From Gerris lacustris (lineage: Eukaryota > Arthropoda > Insecta > Hemiptera > Gerridae): a stretch of 64,000 nt of DNA. Shown here in pieces: positions 13,776 to 26,708 of this stretch (position 1 is its first letter; each line of letters begins with the position of its first letter). The DNA lies in the NCBI GenBank assembly GCA_951217055.1, contig OX578280.1, forward strand, positions 59,420,633 through 59,484,632, read 5' to 3'. A model generated the notes under the pieces. The model did no database searches. It was not told where the DNA came from and saw nothing but the letters and a program-made list of their open reading frames with translations. Made by a program: the position numbers and the translations under genes.

Positions 13776-15428
13776 TAGTTGCCGAGCACTGGGTGTTGTT
13801 TGGTGTTAGGTTTATATCACCAAAGTTTCCATCGCAGCTTATAATTGATATTAATAAATGAGTCCTCTCCTTTTCCAAAATTCTGAAAAAACCTTTCAAT
13901 TATTTTCTTAAAAAAAAAACAACTTTTAATACAAAAAATGAATTTGTCTTAATTATAGAAGTAAATAAAATACTATAATCCAAACGTATACATTATGTCC
14001 TAAGAGAAACTGTACAGAAAGATACATTAAACAAACAAAACTGTATATTGGATGTCACGTTTATGAAGTATAAATTTTACTTTTATGAACATATAGGCCA
14101 ATATGTAGATACATTCGAGCTTGCATTAATTAGGGTAAACGATTTTTTTTTTTAGGACTGTTTTATATAGTATGAGGAGCATGAAACCAAGTTTGCGACC
14201 TCGAAAGCCCTGGAGACAACTTTTGGTAGGCGAAAAACCTCGCAATTTTGGCACTTTTTTCAGTTTTTTTAATATAACATATAAACGACGCCGAAATCAG
14301 GAAATTGTATTCTCTCCAAACACCTGGATAACAGAGTGATAGACTTAAAGGAAATAATTACGCGAGTGGTTGCCAATAGTCACTTTGAATCCATTCAAAG
14401 TACAAAAACGAAATTGGCGCAGAAGTAGGCGGCAATACGCATGAATGATTGTTCCTTTAATAAATTAAATAACTTATTTTCAACACTATTGAGTTTTTTT
14501 GAGATATTAATTCCTTGTTGAGGGGCTAAAGTGAAACTTTTATTTTATTACTACGTTTATATTAGCTTGCTTTCTTGTTTGTTTGTTTGTCCAGTACAAA
14601 TCTTTCAATCGACTATTAACTAACATCCCGAGTAGCTAGATAATTGAAACTCTTAGAATAGCTCAGAACACGATGACAATGCAATATTTTAATACTTTTA
14701 GCCATCTTTCAGCAGAATGTAGTTAGTTTTCAGCAAATTTTGCTGCGTGGAAAGTTAGTTCGGAAAAGATTCGTAAGTTTTTTTTATTTGTTTTGACAGG
14801 ACCCATATTTACGATTTTCATTTTGACGGGTTTCGAATTTATGATTTTTTATTTAGTCAACAGAAAATTTAAAATCGTAGTGTATAAAAAGTTCTTTTTA
14901 TCTTGTAATTATTATGTTATTAGCTTATTATTTGTTTTGTAAGTAATGTATTTTATTTTCATAAAATAAAATATTATTTAATATTTAATAGTTATATTTT
15001 AAAAAAATATTAATATTAATATAAATTTTCCCTACAAAATAAATAAATTAATAAATAAATAAATACAATTCAAATATTTTTGAGTAAGTTTGATCTGTTA
15101 CGAATCGATTTATATATCAATTGTGGTTCTAATAATTTTATGAGTTAAATAACAAATATAGCTGAAATAGTAAATTTAATAGATATTTGTTAACACGATA
15201 AATATTTAATTAATCGTGTTTTATAATAATATAATAATAATAATATTATTAATAATAATAACAACAACAACAATAATAATATCACTTAATGAACTAAAAA
15301 ATAATAATATTTTAATATAGTATAATCTAAACAGTAATTTAAAGTACGTATAAGTATTTATACCTGTAACTCAAAGCCCAAATAGCAGCCGCCATAATAC
15401 AACACAAATAAATATTATCAGACGCCAT
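13729..15428 (-). pseudogene. Truncated serine protease-like secreted gene (two exons)
   Basis: Exon 1 (15364-15428) encodes MASDNIYLCCIMAAAIWALSY and ends AG before donor GTATAA. Exon 2 (13729-13882, acceptor GGTTTTTTCAG) restores frame as RILEKERTHLLISIIS, then NLTPNNTQCSATITDIFN, and stops at TAG 13729-13731. Total 72 residues. RIL...LLISI and CSATI align with the RIVGG...VSI and CSATI landmarks of the trypsin fold, but the frame runs into the 50-bp minisatellite before any catalytic motif. It is probably a protease relic. It could still yield a short secreted product with two Cys and one N-glycosylation sequon (NNT). The 1.5-kb intron is AT-rich with no recognised element. Confidence 0.55.
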
Positions 15429-16399
15429 TATTCTATCTCAGGTAACATATTAATAAAATAATGAACAATTAACATTCTAGAGTAAAAATGCTCTGTCTAA
15501 ATGGAAGAATAGAACAAACCAAGTATAGGTAAAAACAACTTCTAACTCATTTGGAATATACAATCTATTTCATATAGTTATGTCGACTCCAATGACAGTA
15601 TTTTACCTTGACTATTTTTTTGTTTGCATTTCTGCTTCTGCGTTCTCTTGCCTGGCTGTGGATTACAATTACTTTTTGATTACAAACTAAACACGTATCC
15701 GACCTTAGTCTATTTGTGTAAACAATAAATCCAAGAAGTTTTAGATTAGATATAAATAAATTATCTATTCAGGTTTTAACATTCTTATATGAGATGTATA
15801 AATAGAGAGAAAGTATGTATTGTAATGGTGCAAAAATATATTTTGTGATTTCAATGAATTTATACGTCCCCCCCCCCCCACCTTAGTACAAAAAGTTTTA
15901 AATGTCTGTATAGTCTGTAGTCAGGCTTGATTTAAGGATTTAGTCATTTGACATGGGGGGGGGGGGGGGGGGTTGTTTTCGATAGCCACAGAGTCGGCGA
16001 GCAAAACAATTTTGAGGTTCCAAATTTTTCGGCGCTCCTCTTAATCCGGCGCCCTAGGCAAATGCCCAGTCTGCCCTTTAGTTAATCAGGGGCTTTCTAC
16101 AGTCAATACTGTGTTCTGTAGTCTGTGATGACGCGTAGACCTTAATATATTGAGCTGATTTCGATTAAATTTGGCATACATTACGTGCTCAGAAAAATCA
16201 CACAGAAGTGTTATTTTTTTTAGTAAATTGGAGAATTAGAAGCAACGTTATGAACAAGAGACTCAGCTTCAGGCTGTTCTGTTTTTTTGTTTTTTTATAA
16301 TTCTTTTAACATGAAATTATGTACCCATTTAACAAAATGTAAAGAGCGGAGACAGTTTAAATTAATATGGGGATATCTGCGGGCCACTTTTTTTTTACA

Positions 16400-16740
16400 A
16401 ACCCTTCCAAATTACATAAAATTTAGATGAGTACTTTGGAAGATATAGGAGTAAATTAATGTATGTTTGTGCTCATGTAGAAGAGAAACCAATGGGCGCA
16501 AAAGATTGAAGCTCATATAGGACCAACAATGTGCTAATAATGACCTAAGACCAAAGTTTTCACTAAAATCGGACGAGTGGTTCGCAAAAAATGAGTGACA
16601 GACCGACAGATAGACACGCGGAACCAAAAATGCTCACAAATGTCTAAAACGAATTTTTGAAATCGGAATTGAATGCTTCCGTTACCTTCGGTAAGCTCGG
16701 AAGCAAAATTGAAAATTTGTATTAATGTATTTCCTATCTT
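16400..16740. repeat. Dispersed repeat with GACAGACCGACAGA and TTCCGTTACCTTCGGTAAG
   Basis: A conserved block (gaccgacagatagacacg ... ttccgttaccttcggtaagctcgg) that recurs in A2 at 28500-28930 and, as arms of a foldback, at 44500-45535. The end forms a hairpin (GCTTCCG...CGGAAGC). Noncoding. Confidence 0.6.
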
Positions 16741-16992
16741 CATTTTAAAACGATGATTTAATTATTTTAAATTAGATAATGAAACCGTAATTTTAAATGC
16801 ATTTCGTGGTTGTATTGTAAACATCATTATTTTTGTTGTGAAGTATATTAAAAGGTAACACACTTTCGTTTTGTTTACAAACTAATTATTAAATAGATGA
16901 CAAATTCAGGGTGATAACAAATAATTGTTTACTAATTTCTAATCTTATAAAAGAGTTACGAAATTGATTTTACATAGTTAATGATTTAATAT

Positions 16993-16999
16993 TATATAG
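16993..16999 (+). promoter_or_regulatory. TATA-like box of peptide gene A1
   Basis: TATATAG lies 36 bp before the ATG at 17035 and is kept at the same place in the duplicate gene (29221-29227). Confidence 0.45.
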
Positions 17000-17034
17000 T
17001 TACTTTCGTTATCCTGGAACATTGCTTATACAAG

Positions 17035-20000
17035 ATGATGTGCCATTTGTTTCTGTTATCACTATGTCTTATAGTGCTGGTTATATTTCTGGTATGCAAT
17101 TTTATCAAATTTTTATTACCAATCAATTGAGTTACGTGTTAGAGCATTAACTAGGGCTGGGACATTGATGTCGATGTATCAATAATATCGATATTAATCT
17201 TTCGATGTATCGGAAAACATCGATAATGATCTTTCGAAGTATCGGACAACATCAATGTTGATCTTTCGATGTATCGGACAACATCGATGTTGATCTTTCG
17301 ATGTATCGGACAACATCGATGTTGATCTTTCGATATATCGGACAAGATTGTTCTTGATCTTTCGATGTATCGGAATCGGACAACATAGATGTTGATCTTT
17401 CGATGTATCGGGCAACAACGATGTTATCGACCCCAAAAACTGTTACTCCCCTTATAAAAACAGAAGTGGATATTCCTTTGTCTCAAAGTAAATTGAGCTA
17501 AACATCCCTTTGTCTTAATATTTATTTAGACAAAAGAATGTATATTCTAAAAAAAAAGCATAGGGGAGTAACAAGCTAAGAAAGTACCCTTTATTACTAT
17601 TTGTCAAACATAGCTCTTAAAAAATATAGTATAATAATATTAATTTTAACTAACATAAACAAGGCGTAATAATAAGTTATAATAATTATGTCAAGTTAAT
17701 AATAAATTAACAGTTTTTGGGGTCGATAACATCGATGTTGTCCGATACATCGAAAGATCAACAACAATCTTGTCCGATACATCAATAAATAAGCTAAACA
17801 TAAAAACTTAATTCAAGGAGGCTTGTTTTATTGCTAAAACAAATTAAGGTTTTAAAATAAATCACTGTTTCAGTTAACTACTGTTTTTAACTCCTTTAAA
17901 CATCTTGACTAGAATGGTTAATGTAAACCATTCTATAATCGTTAACCAGGCTGATTAACATTCACAAAGACATGTTATACAGGGTGGTCCAAAAGTCTCC
18001 CCCCTCCTAACGTTTGAATGGTTTGAGATAAATTAATGAATCTTGGGGGATCTGTACCATGAAAAGAGAAGTTTGTTTTCACGTAATCGCGCACTAGGGG
18101 CAACCACCCACTTTGCCCCTAGGCCACCCAACTTCAAAATATCAAATTGGAGTGTATATTTTTGATAGCATATTTGGATTTTAGAGTGAAAATAAATAAA
18201 ATTTTACTTTTTTTTCTGTCTCCACTATTTTACCCCCTACATGGGGCAATCTTATAAAAATTGTAGATTTCAGCCTGTGCAGTTATGCCTGGGGGCAAAA
18301 TGGAGGTTGACCCTAGTACGCGAGAGGATAAATACACACTTCCCTTTACATAGTACAGATCCCCCAAGTTCCATTACTTTATTTCAAACGTTTAAGAGTT
18401 TATAACGGTGTAAGTGTTAAACTTTCTATTTTCTACGGGTTATTTTGCCATCTTTGTCCCCCTGTAGGGGGCAAAATATTGGAGATAGAAAAAAGTTTCA
18501 GGTAAAATTTTATTATTTTTCACAGTAGAATCCAAATGTGCTGTCAAAAATATACTCTCCAATTTGAAATATTGAAGTATTAAAGTTGGGTGGCATGGGG
18601 GCAAAGTGGGTGGTTGCCTCTAATGTACGAATACATGAACACAAACTTCCCTTTACATGGTACGGTTCCCCCAAGTTTCATTAATTTATCTCAAACCGTT
18701 CAAAAGTTAGGAGGGGGGAGACTTTTGGACCACCCTGTGTAAAATTGGTTAAGGTTTACTCAAGTAGAATATTTTAATGTGACAAATGATCTATTAAGTT
18801 TTTAGATTTAAAACTAATTTGGAAGCTTTTATATCATTTACTATTCCTTCCTTTTATATATGTAGGTTAGAGTTACATACAATGATTCAATTCATACATA
18901 ATGCACAATTTTAAAATTTAAATATAAACATAGTGAAGCAAATGTTACATTACATATTTAAAAATTCCCATTAATATTCTTGATTCGTCCGAATGTAGTC
19001 GGCTATTCCTTAGACAGATATTATTATTAATTTTCCACATATTGAACTACGCTATAAAATTTAAATAAATTAAAGAAAAAGCCATTGCACAATGCAATGA
19101 CTAAAAATGAGCAGTTCTAATCATTGTCTTGAATCGATACAAAATACAAATTCATCATCTTTTAAATTACATATTTGAACTCTTCTTTATTTCTAAGAGT
19201 TCGCACAATTATTTAAAATGTTAATTTCTTTAAAAACTTTTTTGCTACATCGTCGAAATACAGTAAGTGTTATAAAGAGTATAAAATGTTCGTAAATTGT
19301 GTTGACCTGGTTAGGATAAATATTAATTAATATTCTTTCGAATATCATTTCTTTTGAAATTATTTAGAATATCGGTTTCCTCTATTATTCTTTAGGAGAA
19401 TCGTTTCTTCTGATATTATTTGGATTATTATCGGTCTCCTCTAATATTCATTAGGAGAATCGTTTCTTCTGATATTATTTAGAATATCGGTCTCCTCTAT
19501 TATTATTTAGGAGAATCGTTTCTTCTGATATTATTTGGATTATTATCGGTCTCCTCAAATATTCTTTAGGAGTATCGTTTCCACTGACATTATTTAGATT
19601 ATCGGTTTCCTCTATTATTATTTAGGAGAATCGTTTCTTCTGATATTATTTAGATTATCGGTTTCCTCTATTATTCTTTAGATAAATAGTTTCTTCTGAT
19701 ATTGTTTAGATTATCGGTCTCCTCTATTATTCTTTAGGTAAATAGTTCCTTCTGATATTACTTAGAATATCGTTTCTTTATTTACCCTTGATATATCAAA
19801 TATAGCAAAAATTATATGCTTATTAAAACTCATTTTAGGATAGCGAGGATTAGTCAAAAGTAAAAAAAGTTATAGTTTACTGACGTTTAGGAAAACATAT
19901 ATACTTCCTTCTTCAAGATAATATTATAAATGTTTTTTTTACAGAGTTGGTAGAGAAAGTACATAGTTAGGAAGAATAGAGTGGGGGACAATGCAAACAT

Positions 20001-21639
20001 GTATAGTAAAGGCGACCATAGTAATACAAAAAATTACACCATTATTTTTATATAGATCATATTACATATATAAAAAAGGGGGCTTATTTAATATGAGGTA
20101 TTCATTTGAATTGATCTTTTAAAGAAATGTTTTAAAAAAAGTTTTCTTTGGTAAAGTAAAATATTATAATGTATCAATTGACCAGACAATAATTGTAGAA
20201 AGAAGAAACAAGAAACAGTTATGATAAAGTGTCATAGATATAAAATGGATAATAGTAAATAATAACAAGATATCTCATAAGTTATCATTATAAACATAAC
20301 AATTACAAAAAGAGTTGGATATTTAGTTAGATTATTTATTGTTTGAATTAAATAATTGATAAATCAATAACATAACAATTATATAAGAGGAGTTAGATAT
20401 TCAATTAGGTTATTTATTGTATTGAATTAAATAATAATTGTTATATTATAACATTGTATTGTGTAATATTTACATATAATATATGGCCTACAAGTGTTTA
20501 AAATAATTGTTATAATATTATTTGCAATATTTTCATATGATTTATGGACTACAAAGGATTAAAATAATTGTTATAATATTATCTGCAATATTTCCTTATA
20601 ATATATGGACTACAAAGGATTAAAATAATTGTTAATATTGTCTGTAATATTTCCTTATAATATATGGACTACAAAGGATTAAAATAATTGTTAATATTAT
20701 CTGCAATATTTACGTATAATATATGGACTACAAAGGATTAAAATAATTGTTAATATTATCTGTAATATTTACGTATAATATATGGACTACAAAGGATTAA
20801 AATAATTTTTATAGCATTGTAATAATATTATCTCTAAATATTTTCGTATTACATAAATTATAAGAACATGCACATTATGGTCTACAATTGTTTAAAGCAT
20901 TTGTTATAGTATCTGTAATATTTACATATTATATATGACCTACAAAGGTTTAAGGGGTGGTTAAAAAAATACAGTGTCTTATACAAACTATAGCGACTAT
21001 AACGGTATATTATTAAACCCAATAAAAAGAAATGGTAAACTTGTAATTCTATTTTAAACACAATACTTAGAATAGTAAACATTCAAATCTACCTATTTTA
21101 AACACAATACATACTTAGAATAATAAGTCATGCAATTCTGCCTATTATAAACCCAATACTTAGAATAGTAACCAAGCAATTCTCCCTATTTTAAACACAA
21201 TACTTAGAATAGTAATCATGCAATTCTGCCTATTATAAACCCAATACTTGGAATAGTAACATGCAATTCTACCTATTTTAAACACTATACTTAGAATAGT
21301 AACCAAGCAATTCTCCCTATTTTAAACACAATACTTAGAATAGTAATCATGCAATTCTCCCTATTTTAAACACTATACTTAGAATAGTATACATGCAATT
21401 CTCCATTTAAAAAAAAATAAGAAATAAAATAAATAAATAAAAAAATAGCAACCGGATCATTTTATCTATTATAATTTTATTGGTTATCTTTTGTTTAGGT
21501 TGAAGTTGAAAGTCGAGGACCTGGTTTTGGATATTTTCCTTATCCTCGTGGTCCTTATCCTCGTGGTCCTTATCATCGTTATCCTCACCATCATCATGGA
21601 CCTTGGAATCCTCGTTTACCATACCGTCGTAATTGGTGA
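17035..21639 (+). CDS. Two-exon secreted Pro/Arg/His-rich peptide (A1)
   Basis: Exon 1 (17035-17091) encodes MMCHLFLLSLCLIVLVIFL and ends at CTG|GTATGC. Exon 2 (21499-21639) follows TTTTGTTTAG in phase 0. The 65-residue product is a signal sequence, a VEVES bridge, then a payload of short tandem motifs (PRGPYPRGPYHRYPHHHH) ending RRNW. The mature part has no Cys, many Arg, His, Pro, Tyr and Gly, and almost no acidic residues. Proline/arginine-rich antimicrobial peptides have this composition, but I see no specific homology. AATAAA lies 20 bases after the stop (21659-21664). The 4.4-kb intron carries an hAT-type insertion, a mariner-like foldback and three minisatellites. The duplicate at 29268-30957 keeps exon 1 and the bridge but not the payload, which supports the exon assignment. 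Confidence 0.75.
17152..17800. mobile_element. hAT-type element with 32-bp tandem expansion (A1 copy)
   Basis: Begins TAGGGCTGGGACATTGATG after GCATTAAC (17144-17151), the same insertion site and target duplication as the intact A2 copy at 29382. Here the sub-terminal GATCTTTCGATGTATCGGAC unit is repeated at 32-bp spacing (17196-17430). The right side is replaced by an inverted piece (17715-17790). A GTTACTCCCC MITE (17441-17573) is nested within. Confidence 0.65.
17977..18741. mobile_element. Foldback element with ACAGGGTGGTCCAAAAGT ends
   Basis: Terminal ACAGGGTGGTCCAAAAGTCT (17979 on) and its reverse complement (to 18738), flanked by TA-type dinucleotides. The whole 760 bp is an imperfect inverted repeat: features of the left half (ATATTTTTGATAGCA, CAACCACCCACTTTGCCC) recur reversed in the right half. 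The ends resemble Tc1/mariner-derived MITEs. No transposase. Confidence 0.75.
19335..19790. repeat. 55-59-bp minisatellite
   Basis: About eight copies of a unit containing ATCGTTTCTTCTGATATTAT and TCGGTCTCCTCTATTATT. It lies within the A1 peptide-gene intron. Confidence 0.85.
20440..20960. repeat. 59-bp minisatellite
   Basis: About eight copies of a unit containing ATATATGGACTACAAAGGAT and AATAATTGTTAATATT, with exact 59-bp spacing at 20601, 20660, 20719 and 20778. Within the same intron. Confidence 0.9.
21053..21405. repeat. ~44-bp minisatellite, A1 copy
   Basis: Repeats of ACACAATACTTAGAATAGTA and CATGCAATTCT. The same array occurs at the same relative place in A2 (30283-30820), just upstream of exon 2 in both genes. 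Confidence 0.9.
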
Positions 21640-22014
21640 AGAATCATTTGATAATGTTAATAAAACCTTCATCAAATCCCTTTTCCCCATTTCTCATTTT
21701 GTCCTTGGTAAAGCATCAATTAAACTTTTGAGGTTAGAATGGCCTCTTTGGCAATATCGTTCCCTATATTGTCCTTAATGAAATAATAGTTAAAACTTTA
21801 GATGGAAGATAGCTTTAGGTTTTTTCTAATAATCTCATATATACTTGCCTCAACACAGGGTTGTAACAAAAAATAATATAATACCTATTTTATCTTCATT
21901 AACAAAATCATCGGAAAAAATAAATTTAAATTCAACATATTAATTAAAAGTAACTTTATACAATTTTAACAGTAATTCAAACAGTATAATTCATTAATTA
22001 TATTTTGGTAAAAA

Positions 22015-23115
22015 CTTCAGCAATGTTCTTGACTATTTACCACATCACCACTATCATCATAATCAAGACATCATAGGAATATATAGACATCATTCCAGCA
22101 TCAATATCACAATATCATCGTATTTTACTATCATCACAATTCTAACCATGACCACCTCTACAATCATTAGTAATCTTCACCTTCATAACCAATCTACAAA
22201 CATCCTGAACTAATTATACCATCATCACCATCACATGCTTTAGTGGTGTCTAATCTCTACTCTCATCACTGACATCATAACCAACTTAACTAAAAATTAT
22301 AATACCTGTTTTATCAAACAAATACCTGTTTTTGTTTATAATACCTGTTTTATTCATTAACAAAATCAGCGAAAAAAATTTAAATTCAGCATAACAATTA
22401 AAAATAACTTTTTACAAACACTATAGTACTTTAACAGTAATTTAAACAGTATAATTCATTAATTATATTTTGGTAAAATTTAATAAAAAGTTTTTCTATT
22501 AGTCTTAAAGTTCATTGTATCTTTTTAATATTTTATGTGGAAAGCTTCTATAGGTACACTCTTTTTAAATTATTATTTTCTTTCTCAATTATTTTGGCAT
22601 TTTCAAACATGTAAGGATAATGAAATATTTTTATTTTTTCTTATTTACTTCATATTTGTGTTATTTAGTATATTTTCATAATTTAGTCTATGATTAAAAG
22701 TTTGCCTTGATTCTCCAGAATAAATTTGATCACAATCACCACAAGGGTTAAAATACCCAAAACCAATTTCTTATCCGTCTGAGGACTTGTCTTCTAATTT
22801 ACTAAAGAAAGATTTTTCAATTTTATTCGTTGGTTTCATCACTATTTGATTTCCTATTCCTGTCGCCAAAACTTCATCAATGTTCTCGCCATCATCATCT
22901 TAATCAAGACATCATAGGAATATATAGAAATAATTCCAGCATCAATATCGCCGTATTTTACTATCATCACAAATCTAACCATGACCACCTCTTTAGTAAT
23001 CTTCACCTTCATAACCAATTTACAAACATCCTGAACTAATTATACCATCATCACAATCACATGCTTTAGTGGTTTCTACTCTCTACTCGCATCACTAGCA
23101 TCATAACCAACATAA
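22015..23115. repeat. Two copies of a ~270-bp CAT-rich 3'-flank unit
   Basis: The unit with AATCAAGACATCATAGGAAT and ACCATGACCACCTCT occurs at 22015-22290 and 22855-23115 and, in A2, at 32602-32865. Frames through it (His/Asn-rich) lack an ATG in context and splice signals, so it is treated as noncoding flank. Confidence 0.6.
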
Positions 23116-23303
23116 CTACCCCCCTTCCCTTTACCCTATTTACTAAACCATTATCATTATTTTTCTTAATCCCATACTTTTGTTAACTTAATTTACTAAT
23201 ACAATATTGTGAATAAAATATTAAATTTACATAAAATTTATTCTGCATTGTGTTTCCTTTTTTTTATACCTAAGCTATTATCATGAACTAAAAGGCCTCT
23301 AAA

Positions 23304-25582
23304 CCGTATGCATATAATGGGTGACCCGTGATAAAATGTCATAACGAAACTGATGGATTCTATAGGCAAGTTCAACAAAAAATGTCAAATTAGCATATGC
23401 CCAGTTCTCAATAATTCTCGAGATATCGATTTATTTATTTTTTCAGAGCGTTCAGAAATTCCAAAAAAAAAAATGCATAATATCTCAAAACTAATTGAGA
23501 TAGAGAAATTTGGCTAAGGAACAATTTAAAAAGCATAAACAAACCTTTGAATCACTCATTTATTTTCAAATGATCAGCTCCTTCGCAACTTTTAAGTCCT
23601 GTCACATTTAAAAAAAAAATTGTTAAAGTTTGACTATAAAAATCCAGAGCTTTCTACTCTTAATTAAGGGATGTTAGTAATGTGGCGAATCCGGGAAAAA
23701 CTTTATCTTTTCATAAGCTTGTAAATGGTATAGGTAAAGTTAGCTATATTCTCAAATTCTTCGCTTCTTACCATAAAACACCTTGAAGCAAATCATGTGC
23801 AGAATCGAATAATACTAATTCTAGTCCTCTACATCAAAATCCTTTAGTAATTAGAGCGTTGATGGAGAACTTATCAATGGATTGACTAATAAAGTAACAG
23901 GGACGTAGAACTTTGAAACTGCGCTAAAATCTGGGGTTTGTTGTACAGAGCTGGGAAGGGTATCATTCAATGAACAATTATATTCTTTACAAGGTTTACT
24001 TGGTTTTTATGCTGAACAGCGTAGTATTTGAGAATTTTAAGAATAAACGTCCAAGAATGGTATATTTTTGGAACGATGTTCGCTATGGCACTTTACAGCG
24101 TCTGGAGCCCGGAAGTGAATCCGGAAAAAAAACACCGTCACAAAACCGCGACGGTCAGTTTTGTCAACAGCAACAACTGTCATAAAACCAACCGTCACGA
24201 AATCGACCGATGACGATAACTTAAGTAAATGATGACCTATTTCCGATTTAGTTGAAATGTGGTACACATGTTCATTTTTGCAATGCCCAGGGTTTGTTAG
24301 TTTGTTGGACAACGTTATATGCCTAAGAGTTGACGCGCAACGCTCGCGTAAACGTAAGGTTCAAATGTAAAAATTGGAATATTAAGACGGGGAAAAATTC
24401 TAACTTTATCTATTTAACAAGACAAAAAAAATTGTATATTACATTTTTTTATTAAAACAAACACCGGCATTGCTAAGAAGTGTTAAAGATCGCTAAATTT
24501 ATTAAAGCGGACCTAAACGTTTAACATAGAAAAAACAATGTTTTTACCGATATCTTGCGTTTTAACCAAACGATTTTAATAAAACTTCATACTCATCGTC
24601 TGAAGTATAATTGAAAAAGGCATGTAAAAATTCTACCTGATACAAGCAGAAGTTTTTGTGTGGTGAAGTGATATATTTCATAATATTTTAAATGGAGTAG
24701 GAGTAAGCCGTAATAAATGGGTTTGGGACTCATTCTACTATAACCATCTTCTTTAACTATCAACTCATCATGATTTACTTTTTCTCAATATTCAATACAT
24801 ATTTTATTGCAAGAACTCCGCTAATTACAAATAGTTAGTGACTTTTTATTTTTTCTCTTTTCTAACTCCACCATGAATAAGTAGTTAGCATCGTATAGCA
24901 GCGCGATTTTATCATTTGTACTCGATGAAAAGTGTATGGAACTTCGTTTTTAACGGGTGTCCCGCGACATCACACGTATTTTTTTGAAATGTTTCTTTTG
25001 CAAAAATCTCGTAAACGAAGCCTTTCCATTAAGAAACCCTAAGTGCTGCGGTTTCGTTCGGGGACATTATTTTTGCTTTTGTACAAGAATTGGTTGAGAT
25101 CCTGTACGAATCGAATAATTTCACGCCTAGTAACATTCAATCCACCATTATTAAAAAAATATTTCGTTGATATTAAATTTCAAAAGCTTATGAAAAGAAG
25201 AAGTTTTTCCTGAATTCGCCACATTTATACCATCCCTCAATTAAGAGTAGATAGCGCTGGAATTTCATGGTCGAATTTTAAATAATCAACATTTTTAAAT
25301 GTGACAGGACTTAAAAGATGTTTAGCAGCTGATAATTTGAAAATAAATGAGTGATTCTGATAAGTCCTTTTTGCTCCTTGAAACTGTTCCTTAGCCCAAT
25401 TTCTCTATCTCATTTTGTTTGGGAGATATTATGAATTTTTTGGATATTTTTATGAAGCACTGAAAAAAGTCTCGAGAATTATTGAAAAATGGGCATATAC
25501 TTACTCGTAGTTTTTTATTGAATTTGCCTAAAGAATTTCGTTATGACATTTTATTGCGGGTCACACTTATTATGTATACGGG
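23304..25582. mobile_element. 2.3-kb foldback element with long inverted arms
   Basis: Left end CCGTATGCATATAAT...GTGACCCG and right end CGGGTCAC...TATACGGG. Inner arms also pair (TAATTAAGGGATG at 23660 with CATCCCTCAATTAA at 25230). No transposase seen. A fragment of one arm lies at 50230-50600. It holds a nested repeat at 24030-24560. It separates the A1 gene from its homologous tail at 25905. Confidence 0.7.
24030..24560. repeat. Dispersed repeat with GCGCAACGCTCGCG
   Basis: Family members also lie at 40420-40680, 41620-42030, 45060-45330 (inverted) and 46060-46330. Shared marks are CAATGCCCAGG, CAACGCTCGCGTAAACGT, and GTTTTTACCGATATCTTA further on. No coding. Confidence 0.7.
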
Positions 25583-26397
25583 CTTTTTTTTTAAAAAAAA
25601 GAAAAAAATTAAAATAAAATAAAAACCATAATTGGACAAAATCAGGTTTTTGTTGTAAATGATCTCTAGAATCACCTCGTTCATGTACTTTTTACATTTA
25701 AATGAAGCGAGCGAAACGAGCATCTATCTATGTTGAAACCAAAATACATATTTTATGTCTGTCAATGTGTGTGTCTGAAACGACCTTCAAAAGACCTTTG
25801 TATGACATTTTTTTTTTTTGTGGTGCGGGTCCCCTTGTAGTGCGGGCCCCTAGGCTGCAGCCTATGTAGCCTGTGCTTAAAAGCGGCCCTGCTTCGAAGG
25901 CCACTAAATTGGCCTCTCCTGTTTATTATAATTTTTCTAAAAAGAATTATAAATTATATTTATTTTTGTTTCATTTATTAAATATTTGAATTTTGGCGGT
26001 ATTTTTACAAATGTAAACAAGCTTAATATCACACTAATAAATAATAATTATGTTCACTTATAACTTTTAAACTAATTAATGGAATTCCATCGGTGAATTT
26101 CCAATCTTGACGTTCATTCGATATTTTAGTACTACTCCTGCACTCTAGCGGTGTAACAAAAAATAATCTTACATAAGTTTATTAATATCTCCGCTAGAGA
26201 TTGCTATAGTCGACATCTGGGGTCCTCACATAAACTAATTAATAATTACGATTGTCTTGACAGACGTACTAAAGAAATAATTAAGTTAATTTAACTATGA
26301 CCAATGTAAGACAGTAATTAAACATTTAAACAATTATAAAAAATAAAAATATACTTAATTATAACAAAGCACTATTAAGTCATTGTAATTCACTTCC

Positions 26398-26708
26398 AGG
26401 CAAGAGAACGTAGAAGCTGAAATGCAAAAATAGTCAAGGTAAAATACTGTCATTGGAGTCGACATAACTAAATGAAATAGATTGTATATTCCAAATGAGT
26501 TAGAAGTTGATATTAACCATACTTGGTTTGTTCCATTCTTCCATTTAGAGAATTTTGTTAAAGCATTTTCGAATGTTAATAGTTCATGTTACTCGTTATT
26601 TTCTAAATAAAATCTATTTCATTTTCAGTTATATCGACTCCAATGACAGTATTTTACCTTGACTATTTCTTTTGTTTGCATTTATGCTACTACGTTCTCT
26701 TGCCTGGC
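26398..26708. repeat. Inverted duplicate of the A-block start
   Basis: 26398-26483 is the reverse complement of 26617-26708 (CCAGGCAAGAGAACGTAG ... CTACGTTCTCTTGCCTGG), and the segment extending to 26570 reverse-matches 15440-15580. The junction between A1 and A2 is therefore palindromic. Confidence 0.7.

Larger units (their letters stand above)
15585..26232. repeat. Tandem segmental duplication, copy A1
   Basis: Matches A2 (26630-35776) in order. It opens with TCGACTCCAATGACAG, then a C-run, exon 1 of the secreted peptide gene, the shared hAT insertion, the 44-bp minisatellite, exon 2, 3' flank 22440-23290, and the tail 25905-26232. The copies differ by insertions in each. A1 also holds a G18 run (15955-15972). 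Confidence 0.8.

Noticed and set aside
22830..23039. 69-codon His/Asn-rich frame repeated identically at 32576-32785
   Set aside because: It opens with TTG, not ATG, and lies in duplicated flank; identity reflects recent duplication and not coding constraint.
24037..24312. Overlapping frames on both strands near 24.0-24.3 kb
   Set aside because: They lie in the dispersed GCGCAACGCTCGCG repeat, whose other copies do not keep them open.
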